Assembly: GCA_937982425.1 (NCBI GenBank)
Contig: CALJLT010000009.1
Location: forward strand, 7,547 to 71,546
Origin: an uncultured archaeon
GTDB taxonomy: Archaea > Nanobdellota > Nanobdellia > Pacearchaeales > GW2011-AR1
Length of the DNA: 64,000 nt
Direction: 5' to 3'
Positions 1 to 9,592 of this stretch are shown here, one piece after another (within the stretch, counting starts at the first letter, position 1; each line of letters begins with the position of its first letter). The translations under genes were made by a program, and so were the position numbers. Under the pieces are notes generated by a model that saw only the letters and a program-made list of their open reading frames with translations, was not told the origin of the DNA and ran no database searches.

Positions 1-634
1 TATAATCCTCTCCCAAGATATTTGCTCTTCCTGAAGACATGCTAAAATTTAATTTTGAATTTTCACCTATAATCACCTCTCCTAAATAAAAAAAGGGAAT
101 CCCTTCTTCTGATCCAAAATGATCCACAAATGAATTTGAAATATTAGTTCCATCTTCAAGCATAATTTTTCCAGAAGGAAAAATTTTAGCCCCCTTAAAA
201 AGAGGATTTTCCAAAGGAAAATTTGTTGAGTCCTCTCCCTTTGTGGTTATCATCCTTCTTAGATTATCTCCAGATTCAATATAATATTGGACAATTTCTC
301 CTCCTAAATCTTCGATTTCAAATGAGTTAAACCAAGTTTTTTTTATATTGGGATTTTCATTTAAAACGGAAAGTTCTTCTCTAGCTAAAAGATCTAATTT
401 AATTAAAATTGAATCTGGGACTTTATCAAGATCCTCTTCTTTAGATAATAACTCTTCTAAAAGTTTTAAATCAAATTGTATTAAATCATTAGATTTTATA
501 TTTGAAAGATTTAATTCTCCTACTAAGAAAGTTTTTTCGAAGTCCGCCCAAGGAATTTCTTCTTCAGCAAAGATTAAGGAGAAATTTAAAATAAATAAAA
601 TTCCTAAAAAGACTATAAAAAAATTACGTTTCAT
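1..634 (-). CDS. Secreted surface protein, partial (C-terminus beyond left edge)
   Basis: The reading frame starts at ATG 634-632 and stays open to the window edge, giving about 211 residues. The N-terminus is a Sec signal peptide: MKR, then a hydrophobic stretch ending near LIFAEEE. The mature part resembles the N-terminal region of the 47570-49336 product: both have a GE-x-NLS-x(4-5)-NDL segment, a K-x-WF motif and an L-F-x-GAKI segment. I therefore read them as paralogues. The start overlaps the end of the upstream gene (stop at 624-626) by 11 bp, so the two are probably co-translated. Function is not known; exported surface protein is an inference from signal and context. Confidence 0.7.
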   Translation of the reverse strand, partial: MKRNFFIVFLGILFILNFSLIFAEEEIPWADFEKTFLVGELNLSNIKSNDLIQFDLKLLEELLSKEEDLDKVPDSILIKLDLLAREELSVLNENPNIKKTWFNSFEIEDLGGEIVQYYIESGDNLRRMITTKGEDSTNFPLENPLFKGAKIFPSGKIMLEDGTNISNSFVDHFGSEEGIPFFYLGEVIIGENSKLNFSMSSGRANILGEDY

Positions 635-1373
635 TTTTCTCCCAAAAATATTTATTTGCAAAGGAATAAATAATTTGTTCTTTACTATCATAATTAAAAA
701 TTAAAAGATAAACTACATCTTCTTCAAAATAAAAAGTGTCAAAATAAAAATTATTTTTTTCTGATAAATCTGCCAAAAATCCCAATGGAACAAAAGAAGG
801 ATTTTTTTCTTGTTCAAATAAAAAGTCCTTAATTAAGAGATAATTTCCATAAAAAGGGGAATTAAATTCAAACTTAAAATTTGTTATTTTAGTTGAAGCT
901 TTTTCATTCTTTAAAGTTAAAGGATAGTTAATGTCTAATATAATTTTATTTTTAAATAAATTTGATTTAACAGAAATTTCTTCAAAAGAGATTGTGTAAT
1001 CTGAATTAGTGATATTTTCCACACAATAGATTAGATTATTTTCTAAATAATTCGAAATGCTTCTTTCTAAAATAGTTTTATTTGGAGAAAAATCTTCCTT
1101 AATATACCAATAATAGGGTATCTTTCTTCCAAGAAAATCTCTACTTAAATTAGGAGGAGAATAATACCCTCCTCTTAGCCCTATCTCTTCTAATCCCTCA
1201 AAAAGAACTTTTTCAACACAAAAAGAAATTTGATTGGTTAAGGAATTTATTTTTGGAGAAAAAATATTTTTTATGTTTAATTCTGCTCTAAAAGAAAATA
1301 ATAAAATAAAAATTCCAATTAATAATATTGAAATTATTATAAAAATGCTTATTTGAGCTTTTTTATTCAACAT
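624..1373 (-). CDS. Class III signal-anchored membrane protein, first gene of surface module 1
   Basis: This 249-residue protein begins with NKKA-QISIF followed by one hydrophobic helix (residues ~8-27), the layout of archaeal class III (pilin-type) signal sequences cut by an A24 prepilin peptidase. The rest is predicted extracellular. It shares with the 49333-50088 product, and with the N-terminal half of the 9589-11415 product, a C-V/L-E motif near residue 50, a GG-Y/F/N motif near 67, a D-F-L-G/I...P-Y/V segment, YLE/YLD and a second conserved Cys. Near the end it shares EQEKNPSF with 49333-50088. It lies directly upstream of, and overlaps, a large secreted gene, as both paralogues do. Biochemical role unknown. 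Confidence 0.75.
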   Translation of the reverse strand: MLNKKAQISIFIIISILLIGIFILLFSFRAELNIKNIFSPKINSLTNQISFCVEKVLFEGLEEIGLRGGYYSPPNLSRDFLGRKIPYYWYIKEDFSPNKTILERSISNYLENNLIYCVENITNSDYTISFEEISVKSNLFKNKIILDINYPLTLKNEKASTKITNFKFEFNSPFYGNYLLIKDFLFEQEKNPSFVPLGFLADLSEKNNFYFDTFYFEEDVVYLLIFNYDSKEQIIYSFANKYFWEKNET

Positions 1374-1445
1374 TAACTAAAAAAACGAGATAAATATTTA
1401 AACTTACCTTAAAGAAGTTTACCGAAAGCTTTATAAAAGAATTTC

Positions 1446-1457
1446 ATTTATAAACTT
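1446..1457 (+). promoter_or_regulatory. TATA box of the TFB gene
   Basis: ATTTATAAACTT is centred about 27 nt upstream of the TFB ATG at 1478, which places the transcription start at or next to the start codon (leaderless mRNA). A second TATA-like element with a BRE-like CGAAA in front lies at 1423-1438 and could give a short-leader transcript. Confidence 0.55.
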
Positions 1458-1477
1458 TACTACAAGGTTATTCTAAA

Positions 1478-2425
1478 ATGTCGAACATAAAAAAATGCCC
1501 AGAATGTGGAAGCATTCATTTAAATTATGATTCTCATCTTGGAGAAGTTATATGTAATGATTGCGGACTAGTTGTCGAAGATAAAATGGTTGACACTGGA
1601 ATTGATTTATCTGGAAAATTCGATAAAGGTGAAAAACAAGGAAGAGGAGGGGCTCCAATTTCTATGCAAAAATTTGATAAAGGTTTAACTACTAATGTTG
1701 GAGAAATTTCAGATATTTATAGGCTTGAACCAAAACAAACAAGAAAATTTTTAAGATTAAAAAAATGGCAAGAAAGAGTTTCAACTTCCATAGAAAGAAA
1801 TTTAAGACTTGCTATGGCTGAATTAAGAGTTATTGCTTCTTATCTAGATTTATCTAATGTTGTAAGAGATGAAGCTGCAAGAATCTACAATTACGTTTTA
1901 CAAAGAGGTTTGGTTAGAGGTAGATCTATGGAATCTGTAATTGCTGCTTGTTTATATGCGGCTTGTCGTTCTTATAATATTCCAAGAACTCTTGATGAAA
2001 TGGCAACAGCATCAGATGTTGAAAGAAAAGAAATAGGAAGAACCTATCGTTTTATAATTAGAAAATTGGGTATAAAAGTAAAACAATCCTCTCCCAAAGA
2101 TTACATTTCTAGATTCTCTTCTGTATTAAAATTATCTCCTGCAACGCAAAATGATGCTTTAGAAATTTTAGATAAGGCAAAAGATGTTGAATTAACTTCA
2201 GGAAGAGGTCCAGCTGGAATTGCTGCTGCTGCACTTTATGTTGCAGCTTTGATGAACGATGAAAAAAAGACTCAAAGAGAAGTTGCAGATATTGCAGGAA
2301 TTACAGAAGTAACTATAAGAAACAGATACAAAGAATTAATTGAAAAATTAAGTTTAGAAGATAAAATAAAACAAAAAGAAGTAGAATCTAAAGAGAAAAA
2401 AGCTCTGAAAAAAAGTAATTCTTAA
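1478..2425 (+). CDS. tfb: Transcription initiation factor IIB (TFB)
   Basis: TFB bridges TBP-bound promoter DNA and RNA polymerase. This 315-residue copy is full length. It has an N-terminal zinc ribbon (CPEC near residue 8, CNDCG near 27), a B-reader/linker region with FDKG repeats around 50-75, and two cyclin-like repeats (about 105-195 and 200-295). The second ends with an HTH that includes REVADIAGITEVTIRNRYKE. It is monocistronic, flanked by a divergent surface gene and a convergent tRNA. It is the only general transcription factor here, and the many TATA boxes in the window fit its role. Identification is secure. Confidence 0.97.
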   Translation: MSNIKKCPECGSIHLNYDSHLGEVICNDCGLVVEDKMVDTGIDLSGKFDKGEKQGRGGAPISMQKFDKGLTTNVGEISDIYRLEPKQTRKFLRLKKWQERVSTSIERNLRLAMAELRVIASYLDLSNVVRDEAARIYNYVLQRGLVRGRSMESVIAACLYAACRSYNIPRTLDEMATASDVERKEIGRTYRFIIRKLGIKVKQSSPKDYISRFSSVLKLSPATQNDALEILDKAKDVELTSGRGPAGIAAAALYVAALMNDEKKTQREVADIAGITEVTIRNRYKELIEKLSLEDKIKQKEVESKEKKALKKSNS

Positions 2426-2443
2426 AACTAGTATAAATAAAAA

Positions 2444-2526
2444 TGCGGGAGACAGGATTCGAACCTGCGCAGGAATTCACCACTGGAGCCTAAATCCAGC
2501 CCGTTTGACCACTCCGGCACCCCCGC
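2444..2526 (-). tRNA. tRNA-Leu (UAG)
   Basis: An 83-nt class II tRNA with a long variable arm. The acceptor pairs GCGGGGG with CTCCCGC (one G-U). The anticodon stem-loop CTGGA-TTTAGGC-TCCAG gives anticodon TAG, and the T arm contains GGTTCGAATCC. The discriminator is A73 and CCA is not encoded. Confidence 0.95.
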
Positions 2527-2584
2527 ATAAAAATAATCTAATAAGGGAGTATAAAAACTCTTCGGAGAATTATATTTGATTATT

Positions 2585-5500
2585 TTATCCGCAATGGATA
2601 AATCCAAAATAATCTGAATCGGATTTTACTTCAGAAATTTCAACTTCAGCTTGAGATACACTATCCTTTAAATTCCCCCCTATTAAACTAAGAGAATTAC
2701 TCTTAATTTCAACTACTATATCGCAGTGAGATTTTCCAGACCTAACTGAATCGTAATTTGTCGGACAACCCTCTTCTCTACACTTACAAATTATATCTCC
2801 TTCTTGAATTTTATCAATCTCGGAAATCCTATAGGTCTTACAACCATAATTAGAAGGATTATCTCTTAAAGTTGAAAAATATCTTGCATGTGCAGAATCG
2901 AATGGAAAATTAAAATTTGATTCTTTTACAATACTTGAAATAAATGCTGCAGACCAAGCAGTACCTCTACAATCCCAATTTGAAAGCAATGCATCGTCAT
3001 AATATTTTTTTAAATAAGTTTTTCCTAACTCACTACATTCATCTAATTTTCCATACTCCCATTTTGAATATTCTCTAAGAGCAATTGTAGCAATTTTATT
3101 GCTCCCTCCTCTGGAAGATTTTTTTACAAACTCTTGTGCAAAATTCATTACTTTTTCAACGTAATCTGTATCTGATCCAGAGCCACATCCCCACCCATTA
3201 TATCCTCTAAGAGCTGCACGCCACTCAGTATATCCTGCGTATTTAGGGTAAGTTTTTATGCATTCATCTACCAATTTTTTAAAACTTGAACTTCCTTTCA
3301 GATAAGTCGAAGATGCTTTCACACCAAATTTATACTCATTATATTTTTCAAGTAGAATCCTAGCTCCAACTTCTATACTTAATTCAGGATTGTTTAATAA
3401 TTGATTTTTACAATCATTCTCATTTTTAACCAAACCATATTTTCCACACCATACATTTGGCATTACTTGTGTTATTCCATGAGCCCCTCTGTTTGAAACG
3501 GCATTAACATTACATCCAGATTCTTGATTGGATAATGCAACTAAAATTGAAAAAGGAACTCCTGTCTTTTCAGAAACTTTAAAAAAGAGATCTTTATAAT
3601 TTATACAACGAGAATTCACCGAAGACCAATCATACTCTTCAAGAGAAATTTCTTCTTCAGGTAATATTTCTTCTTCCCCTTCTTCAGGAGGAATTGTAAT
3701 TTCTGAATCTTCTATTTCAAACTGATCGTAATTAAATATCATTGCAGATCCAAGATAAAAATTCTTTTCATTTCCTAATCTTAAAACTAAAGATTCTATT
3801 ATCTTTGGCATTTCTATTTGCTTTTTTCCAGAAATCTTTTTTTCAATAGTTCCACTTTTCTTCCAAGATTTTTCATCATAACTCCAAAGCCATTCTCCAG
3901 AATCAGGAGAAGTGTTTGGTCTTTCTCCTTCATATCTAATAATATTTCCATATCTAAAATAAATTTTTTTTATGTCCGGTAAATCTTCTATAACAAAAAT
4001 TCCATCGTGACCCATGTTAACTCCATTATTAACTCCAACTAAATCTGGATATGTATTTCCTGGCCTCAATGATCCTAATAGCCATTTCCCCTCTTTATCT
4101 TCAATAGTTCTATCTATTAACAAAGTTAATCCTTCTAAATAATTTTTTCCTTTTATCTTATTTAAATAATCTTGGTTTCTTTTATTTAGATCTGGATTTA
4201 TATATTGGCTCACATTTTTCCAGTTATTTTCTCCCCAAATTCTCCAAAACCATTCTCCTTGTGAAAATGAATACATAATGTTATTGGGTTTTAGAGTAGT
4301 CAATCCATCTTCGAAAACTAAAACGGAATAGCTATAAATAGGAAGAATTTTATCAATTTCTTCTTCAGGTAATTCTTCTTCCTTTTCTTGTTTGTCTGGA
4401 TCTACAAGTATTGGCTCATCTAATAATTTAAAAGACTCTTTAGCCAGATCTCCGAATGCAATTCCCTTTAAAAGATACAAATATCCTCTCTGATTAGAAT
4501 AATAAACTTTGCTCAAAATTCCATCAATTCTTTTTATTCTTTCCATTGGATGAAGGTTTCCCTCCATAATCTCCTTAACAAATTCTTCAAATTCAAATTT
4601 CTCCATATAGTTTCCTTCTTTTCTTAATTTTTCAATAAAATTTTCAGTCAAATTTTTTAAAGCAGTATCGGAAGTAATTTCAAACTCAGCAGCCTGTTTA
4701 ATGCTTTCAGTATCCACCCAACATTTAATATTTGGATCTCCACAATAACCAACTTCCATCCACCTCCCAGAAAGAAGTGAATTTCCTGGAACTTGGGAAG
4801 AACAGATTCTAATTAAACCATTCTTATAAACCTCAGTATTTAGGACGTTATCAATTCCTTCTTGTATATTTGGATTCAATAAATTATAAGCACTCATACT
4901 TCCAGAGATACATTCCTTTTCTGTCTTTATATCTTCTTTCGTTGATTGAGAAAGCAGATATTGGTCTTTCAAATAATTAGCTGCAAAACTTGATGTGACT
5001 TGTTTAAATCCACATTTTTCTAAATTATTTATTCGAACACAAAGTTGCTTAAATCCGGAAGCAGCAGTAAAATCAATAGTTTCAGAAGCATATTTTCCTG
5101 CAGCGATATATCCAGATCCAACATTTCTTATTCCAAATTGAGTATCTTGATAATATGAACTCCCCTCACTTCCCTTTAAATAAACTTGGTAATATGCCCC
5201 TTGATCATTTCCAGCAAAGATATGATAATAAACCTTATACTGACTCATAGGAGGAACTGTTGCACTAGAATATTCTATCTCTTCAAATCTTGCATTAAAC
5301 TGAGAAGGACTGTCAGGTTGAACTAAAGTACTAAGCGATCCAAATGAAGAAGGATAAACTACCGAAACAAAATTTTTACAAACACTCGCTCCAATTTGAT
5401 CTGTACTCCTGGCTTTAAATGCATTAAAAGAATTTACTCCATAAAAATTTACAAAGTAATTTATTGAATCTTCTGTATTTTTCCAAGCATTTTGCAATGT

Positions 5501-8500
5501 TAAATATTCTCCTCCTCCTCGAACATTTTGATTCAAAATAACTTTTGCTATTTTAGAAATTCCTATTTCTGTTAAAGGTTTTGCATCTCTCCATAAAAAT
5601 TCACAAAGATAAATACTATAAATTTCATCACAAACCCCTACCATTTGACCGCTCTCCACACTTGTTTCAAGACAACTTTGGTAGGAGTCTAAAACACTAA
5701 TTAAATTATCCAAACCTGCATGAACTCCTGAAAGGCAAATAGGAAAAATAATTCCTTCCTTATAATTTGGAAAACACAAAACTAAACTACCTATGATTCC
5801 AGAGCCAATTACATTTTGAACAGGATAGGCACCCCCGAAATCGCACCTAGTATTAGGGCACATCACGGGATCACAAACATTAAATAGAATTTGGCAATCT
5901 TTTGGAGACATAAAATCCGTACAAGATATAAGCGGATCATTACTTTTAGGAGAACCTACATTTATATTTGAATTTAAAATTTTTACACTCCTTGCTCCAG
6001 ATTTATAATTACTTTTAGCATCTTCTATTGCCTTTATTGCATTTGAAATTAATTCTTCCGAATCTTTTTTATCTAATCCAGGGAATTGATTATATGCTTG
6101 GCCAGTTCCAAGATTAATCATTTGACAAATATCATCTGAAATGCTTAACCCAAATTCTTGTAATCCATTTTTTCCAACATTACAAACATAAAAACTATTA
6201 ACAAAAGTAGAATCGCTGTAACTTGCTATCTCCCCAAAAACAGGAATTGTTTGTTTTATTGAAACATACCATCCCTTCTTTGTGTTGAAAGGAACTATTG
6301 CTGGAAGACCCTTATAAGGCTCAGTTTCATAATAAGTTACTCTTGGATCCAGATAAACATTATTATAACTAGTTGAATCATATTCTTTAAAAGTTAATCT
6401 TTCTATTTCTTCTAATCCTCCCGATACTTGTACTTTATCCAAATTATAAACTAAAGGTTTACCTATTTCATCTCGAAGTAAAGTGTAAATATCCCCTCCA
6501 AGATTTCTATTTAATAAAACCACGAAGGACTCCGAAGATTTTTGATTAACTACATAAGCAACAGGAGTATTTTCTGGAAACCCATTGAAATTTTTCCAAT
6601 CTATGGAATAAAGAGTCAAACCCTTATAAGGAAGCTCTTTTAAATTTTCAGGAATAACATAATTCACTTGAAGAGAATTTATTTTAATCTTTTCTAATTG
6701 AGAATTTAATTGTTTTTTATTTTTTCCATTTATTTGTAATTCTTTCAAAAGAGAATACAAGCTTACATTATAACCTAAATTATCTGGATTTTTTTTAACT
6801 AAATTTGAATACAGCTCTATAGATCGTATTTTTTCTATATCAAAAATTCCATTTTCCCAAGCTTCAACATTGAGATACATTTTTACTTCAGAGAGATTTA
6901 TACTTTCAGAAGAAACCTTTGGATTAATCATCGAAAAACCAAGATGGTCTAAACTATCTTTAACTTGTAAAGAATAAACTTCCACAAATTTTTTGTTATT
7001 TATTATTTTGTCTCCTAAAGGATTTTTTATATACATTCCATCTTGATTTCTTATTTCTCTTAATAAAATATTTTGATTATTTATTGCATCGGATATTTCT
7101 TTTACTTCTGCATCAATATCTTTTGAATTGTCTAAAAGACATTCTTCCACACTGGCATAATTCTTCTCATTTACCATCAAGCTACATTTCTTTATCCACC
7201 CTTCTTCTCCTCTAAGTACCTCTTGCCTTGCCAAGGTATCTCCTTTAATTCCCCCCAAAATATTTTTGGCTGCTAAAAAACCTCCTGTAGCAAAACAGGC
7301 ATATTTCATATTTTCCACAACTTTTCCCAATCCGTCATTAATGTCTTTGATCTGGTTTATTAAACCCTCTGTTTTGTCTGCAACCTTTTTAGCTTTTTCT
7401 GGAGAAAGTTGAATTGCTCTTTTTTCTATCCCAACTTTAAATGAAAAATTCGTCGTACTTTGAGTTCTTCCAACCATAGGATTTACCGATATTCTAGCAT
7501 ATCTTTCTAAATAAACTTCTTTTAGAGTAAAGAAATAACCTGAATCTTTTAAATCTGAATTCAAAGCATTTCCATAACTAAATTGTTCCGGTTCATTTAT
7601 TTTTAATCTATAATTTTTTAATTTTCCTTCAATAAGGATGCTTACTTCTGCATAATCCTCTCCAACTTCTTTTAAATTTAAACTATTATTAGAAGATTCT
7701 CCTAAATAAGAGGATTCAGATTTTCCTAATTTTAGCTCTCCTTGTTCATTAGTATTTGTATTCACCCAATAAATTCTAGCCCCATAATCTTCAATAGGGG
7801 GGTTTCTAACATCATGAAGTTTTATTTCATTATAAAAATCCTCTATTAAAACTGTTTTAGAAGAAACTTCTGTTCCAGAATAAAAAATTTCATCGCAAAC
7901 CAAACTATCTAAATTTGAATAGGGATATCTTTGTTTAAATTCATTACAAAAAACTTCTAAATCTTTTTTTTGATGAAGAGAATCTGCTAATAAAATTTTT
8001 TCATACAATGCTCTTTCTCCAAGAGTGGAGTTCGCTCCTTCGGGATAAACATCTGAATTAAATCCAACTACAACTGAATTAAACTCTTCTATTGCAGAAT
8101 TATAATAAGAAAGACTCTCCTTGGATAAAGGAAAATTTTCTCCACTTGCAAATCCGGCTATTTCAAAATTTTTCCCTTCAAAATTATAAGATTTTCCAAA
8201 TTCCAATGTTTGTTTTAAATCCCCTGGAACAAACCATCTTGATAGTTGCATCGCTCTACAATTAACTGTTCCAAAAAAATTCCTTGCTTCTTCATCCATG
8301 CAAACTATATTTTCTATTTGAGATTCAGTTAAATAATCTGGAAGAACGCCATTTGGTTGATGAGAACTAGGAATACGCACTAAAATAGCTTTAATATCTC
8401 CCCTATTTGTGGATCCAACTTTCAAATCTATAAATCCCAAATAAATTCCAGCTAAACCTTCTTCAGTTTGATACTCATATAACTTCTGCCCCATTCCTGC

Positions 8501-9592
8501 AATAAAAGTATTTCGGGAATTTCCATCAGATATGTTTATTGCAACACGAGGATTCAATCTAAGCGTAAATTCATTTGAACTAAATATTTCTCTTTTTGCA
8601 TCATCTGAATCACAATAAATAATAACTCTTTGATTAAAGCCTAAACGATATATGTCTTTAACCCTACATTTATCATTCAAAAATTTATCCCCTTCCCTAA
8701 ACTCCATTAATTGTGAATTTATTGAAAGTAAAGCCGTCGTATCTGCATATACAATTTCATCTAATTTAATTTTAACTCCAGCAAGACATTCATAACCCGG
8801 AAGAAAAATAGGATTTGGGTAAGTTTGTCCTTCTTCTAATCTAAAATTTAAAAGTTTAGTTTTTGGGGAATTTAAAGAAGAACTTTGCCAAAAATAATTT
8901 CTATTTAATCCCGAATAAATAGAAATTACTGCAGAATTGGGTTGAATATCTTCTGCTCTCAAATAACCCCTTCCATTAAAAAAAGAATAATACCCTTGAG
9001 TATAAGAAAACTCGGAATCACTTAATTCTGGAAGATAATATTTGTTAGGATTTAATCCAAATGCATTCTGAATATCATAATTTAGTGTCGCTAATAAATC
9101 TCCTGAAACCCAACACACCTCTCCTAAAACTCCAGATTCGCAATTAGTTAATTGGGATTCTGGTTTTTGCCTTAAAGTTATTGAAACATGTCCAATAGTT
9201 TCCCAACCAAAATCATTAAATTCTATTTGCCTACTTCTTAGGTTATCTGAAGGATAAAATGCGACATTCCTTACTTCAGGAGGATATTTACCTCCAAAAG
9301 AAATTCCCCTAATGGACTCTATTTTTATAAGTGGATTTAGTTTTAGTGCTTTAACTTCACAAATAACATGTGTATCCTGATCTTCAAGCAAATCGCTACG
9401 AACAACCATCGGAGAACAACCAAGAGGATCTATTTGAATTATAAAATCTGTCCCTTGACCACATGCACTTTGATCAACGTTAAAAAGATTCCCTCCTACA
9501 TTATTTTTATATCCGGTAAAACTTATCGAGGATACAACTACTCCGGAAAATAAAATTAAAGATAAAAACAAAATTAAATTTTTCGACTTCAT
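2585..9592 (-). CDS. Giant secreted protein with C-terminal lytic transglycosylase and DUF2272-like domains
   Basis: At 2335 residues this is the largest protein in the window. It opens with a Sec signal peptide (MKSKN, then hydrophobic residues to ~22), followed by roughly 1900 residues, partly Cys-containing, that I cannot assign. Two short Trp-rich repeats beginning GEW occur near residues 1779 and 1899. An SLT/lysozyme-like transglycosylase domain (about 1995-2150) carries VALSNQESG with the candidate catalytic Glu at residue 2024, then AHGITQVMP and RGYNGWG. The last ~160 residues match DUF2272-type CHAP-like amidases: GTAWSAAF around residue 2213, GDIICKC, SHCDIVV and LIGGN. The ATG overlaps the stop of the upstream anchored gene (ATGA), so it is translationally coupled. 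Peptidoglycan is the expected substrate of both domains; archaea lack it, so the target may be bacterial. That role is inference. Confidence 0.85.
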   Translation of the reverse strand: MKSKNLILFLSLILFSGVVVSSISFTGYKNNVGGNLFNVDQSACGQGTDFIIQIDPLGCSPMVVRSDLLEDQDTHVICEVKALKLNPLIKIESIRGISFGGKYPPEVRNVAFYPSDNLRSRQIEFNDFGWETIGHVSITLRQKPESQLTNCESGVLGEVCWVSGDLLATLNYDIQNAFGLNPNKYYLPELSDSEFSYTQGYYSFFNGRGYLRAEDIQPNSAVISIYSGLNRNYFWQSSSLNSPKTKLLNFRLEEGQTYPNPIFLPGYECLAGVKIKLDEIVYADTTALLSINSQLMEFREGDKFLNDKCRVKDIYRLGFNQRVIIYCDSDDAKREIFSSNEFTLRLNPRVAINISDGNSRNTFIAGMGQKLYEYQTEEGLAGIYLGFIDLKVGSTNRGDIKAILVRIPSSHQPNGVLPDYLTESQIENIVCMDEEARNFFGTVNCRAMQLSRWFVPGDLKQTLEFGKSYNFEGKNFEIAGFASGENFPLSKESLSYYNSAIEEFNSVVVGFNSDVYPEGANSTLGERALYEKILLADSLHQKKDLEVFCNEFKQRYPYSNLDSLVCDEIFYSGTEVSSKTVLIEDFYNEIKLHDVRNPPIEDYGARIYWVNTNTNEQGELKLGKSESSYLGESSNNSLNLKEVGEDYAEVSILIEGKLKNYRLKINEPEQFSYGNALNSDLKDSGYFFTLKEVYLERYARISVNPMVGRTQSTTNFSFKVGIEKRAIQLSPEKAKKVADKTEGLINQIKDINDGLGKVVENMKYACFATGGFLAAKNILGGIKGDTLARQEVLRGEEGWIKKCSLMVNEKNYASVEECLLDNSKDIDAEVKEISDAINNQNILLREIRNQDGMYIKNPLGDKIINNKKFVEVYSLQVKDSLDHLGFSMINPKVSSESINLSEVKMYLNVEAWENGIFDIEKIRSIELYSNLVKKNPDNLGYNVSLYSLLKELQINGKNKKQLNSQLEKIKINSLQVNYVIPENLKELPYKGLTLYSIDWKNFNGFPENTPVAYVVNQKSSESFVVLLNRNLGGDIYTLLRDEIGKPLVYNLDKVQVSGGLEEIERLTFKEYDSTSYNNVYLDPRVTYYETEPYKGLPAIVPFNTKKGWYVSIKQTIPVFGEIASYSDSTFVNSFYVCNVGKNGLQEFGLSISDDICQMINLGTGQAYNQFPGLDKKDSEELISNAIKAIEDAKSNYKSGARSVKILNSNINVGSPKSNDPLISCTDFMSPKDCQILFNVCDPVMCPNTRCDFGGAYPVQNVIGSGIIGSLVLCFPNYKEGIIFPICLSGVHAGLDNLISVLDSYQSCLETSVESGQMVGVCDEIYSIYLCEFLWRDAKPLTEIGISKIAKVILNQNVRGGGEYLTLQNAWKNTEDSINYFVNFYGVNSFNAFKARSTDQIGASVCKNFVSVVYPSSFGSLSTLVQPDSPSQFNARFEEIEYSSATVPPMSQYKVYYHIFAGNDQGAYYQVYLKGSEGSSYYQDTQFGIRNVGSGYIAAGKYASETIDFTAASGFKQLCVRINNLEKCGFKQVTSSFAANYLKDQYLLSQSTKEDIKTEKECISGSMSAYNLLNPNIQEGIDNVLNTEVYKNGLIRICSSQVPGNSLLSGRWMEVGYCGDPNIKCWVDTESIKQAAEFEITSDTALKNLTENFIEKLRKEGNYMEKFEFEEFVKEIMEGNLHPMERIKRIDGILSKVYYSNQRGYLYLLKGIAFGDLAKESFKLLDEPILVDPDKQEKEEELPEEEIDKILPIYSYSVLVFEDGLTTLKPNNIMYSFSQGEWFWRIWGENNWKNVSQYINPDLNKRNQDYLNKIKGKNYLEGLTLLIDRTIEDKEGKWLLGSLRPGNTYPDLVGVNNGVNMGHDGIFVIEDLPDIKKIYFRYGNIIRYEGERPNTSPDSGEWLWSYDEKSWKKSGTIEKKISGKKQIEMPKIIESLVLRLGNEKNFYLGSAMIFNYDQFEIEDSEITIPPEEGEEEILPEEEISLEEYDWSSVNSRCINYKDLFFKVSEKTGVPFSILVALSNQESGCNVNAVSNRGAHGITQVMPNVWCGKYGLVKNENDCKNQLLNNPELSIEVGARILLEKYNEYKFGVKASSTYLKGSSSFKKLVDECIKTYPKYAGYTEWRAALRGYNGWGCGSGSDTDYVEKVMNFAQEFVKKSSRGGSNKIATIALREYSKWEYGKLDECSELGKTYLKKYYDDALLSNWDCRGTAWSAAFISSIVKESNFNFPFDSAHARYFSTLRDNPSNYGCKTYRISEIDKIQEGDIICKCREEGCPTNYDSVRSGKSHCDIVVEIKSNSLSLIGGNLKDSVSQAEVEISEVKSDSDYFGFIHCG

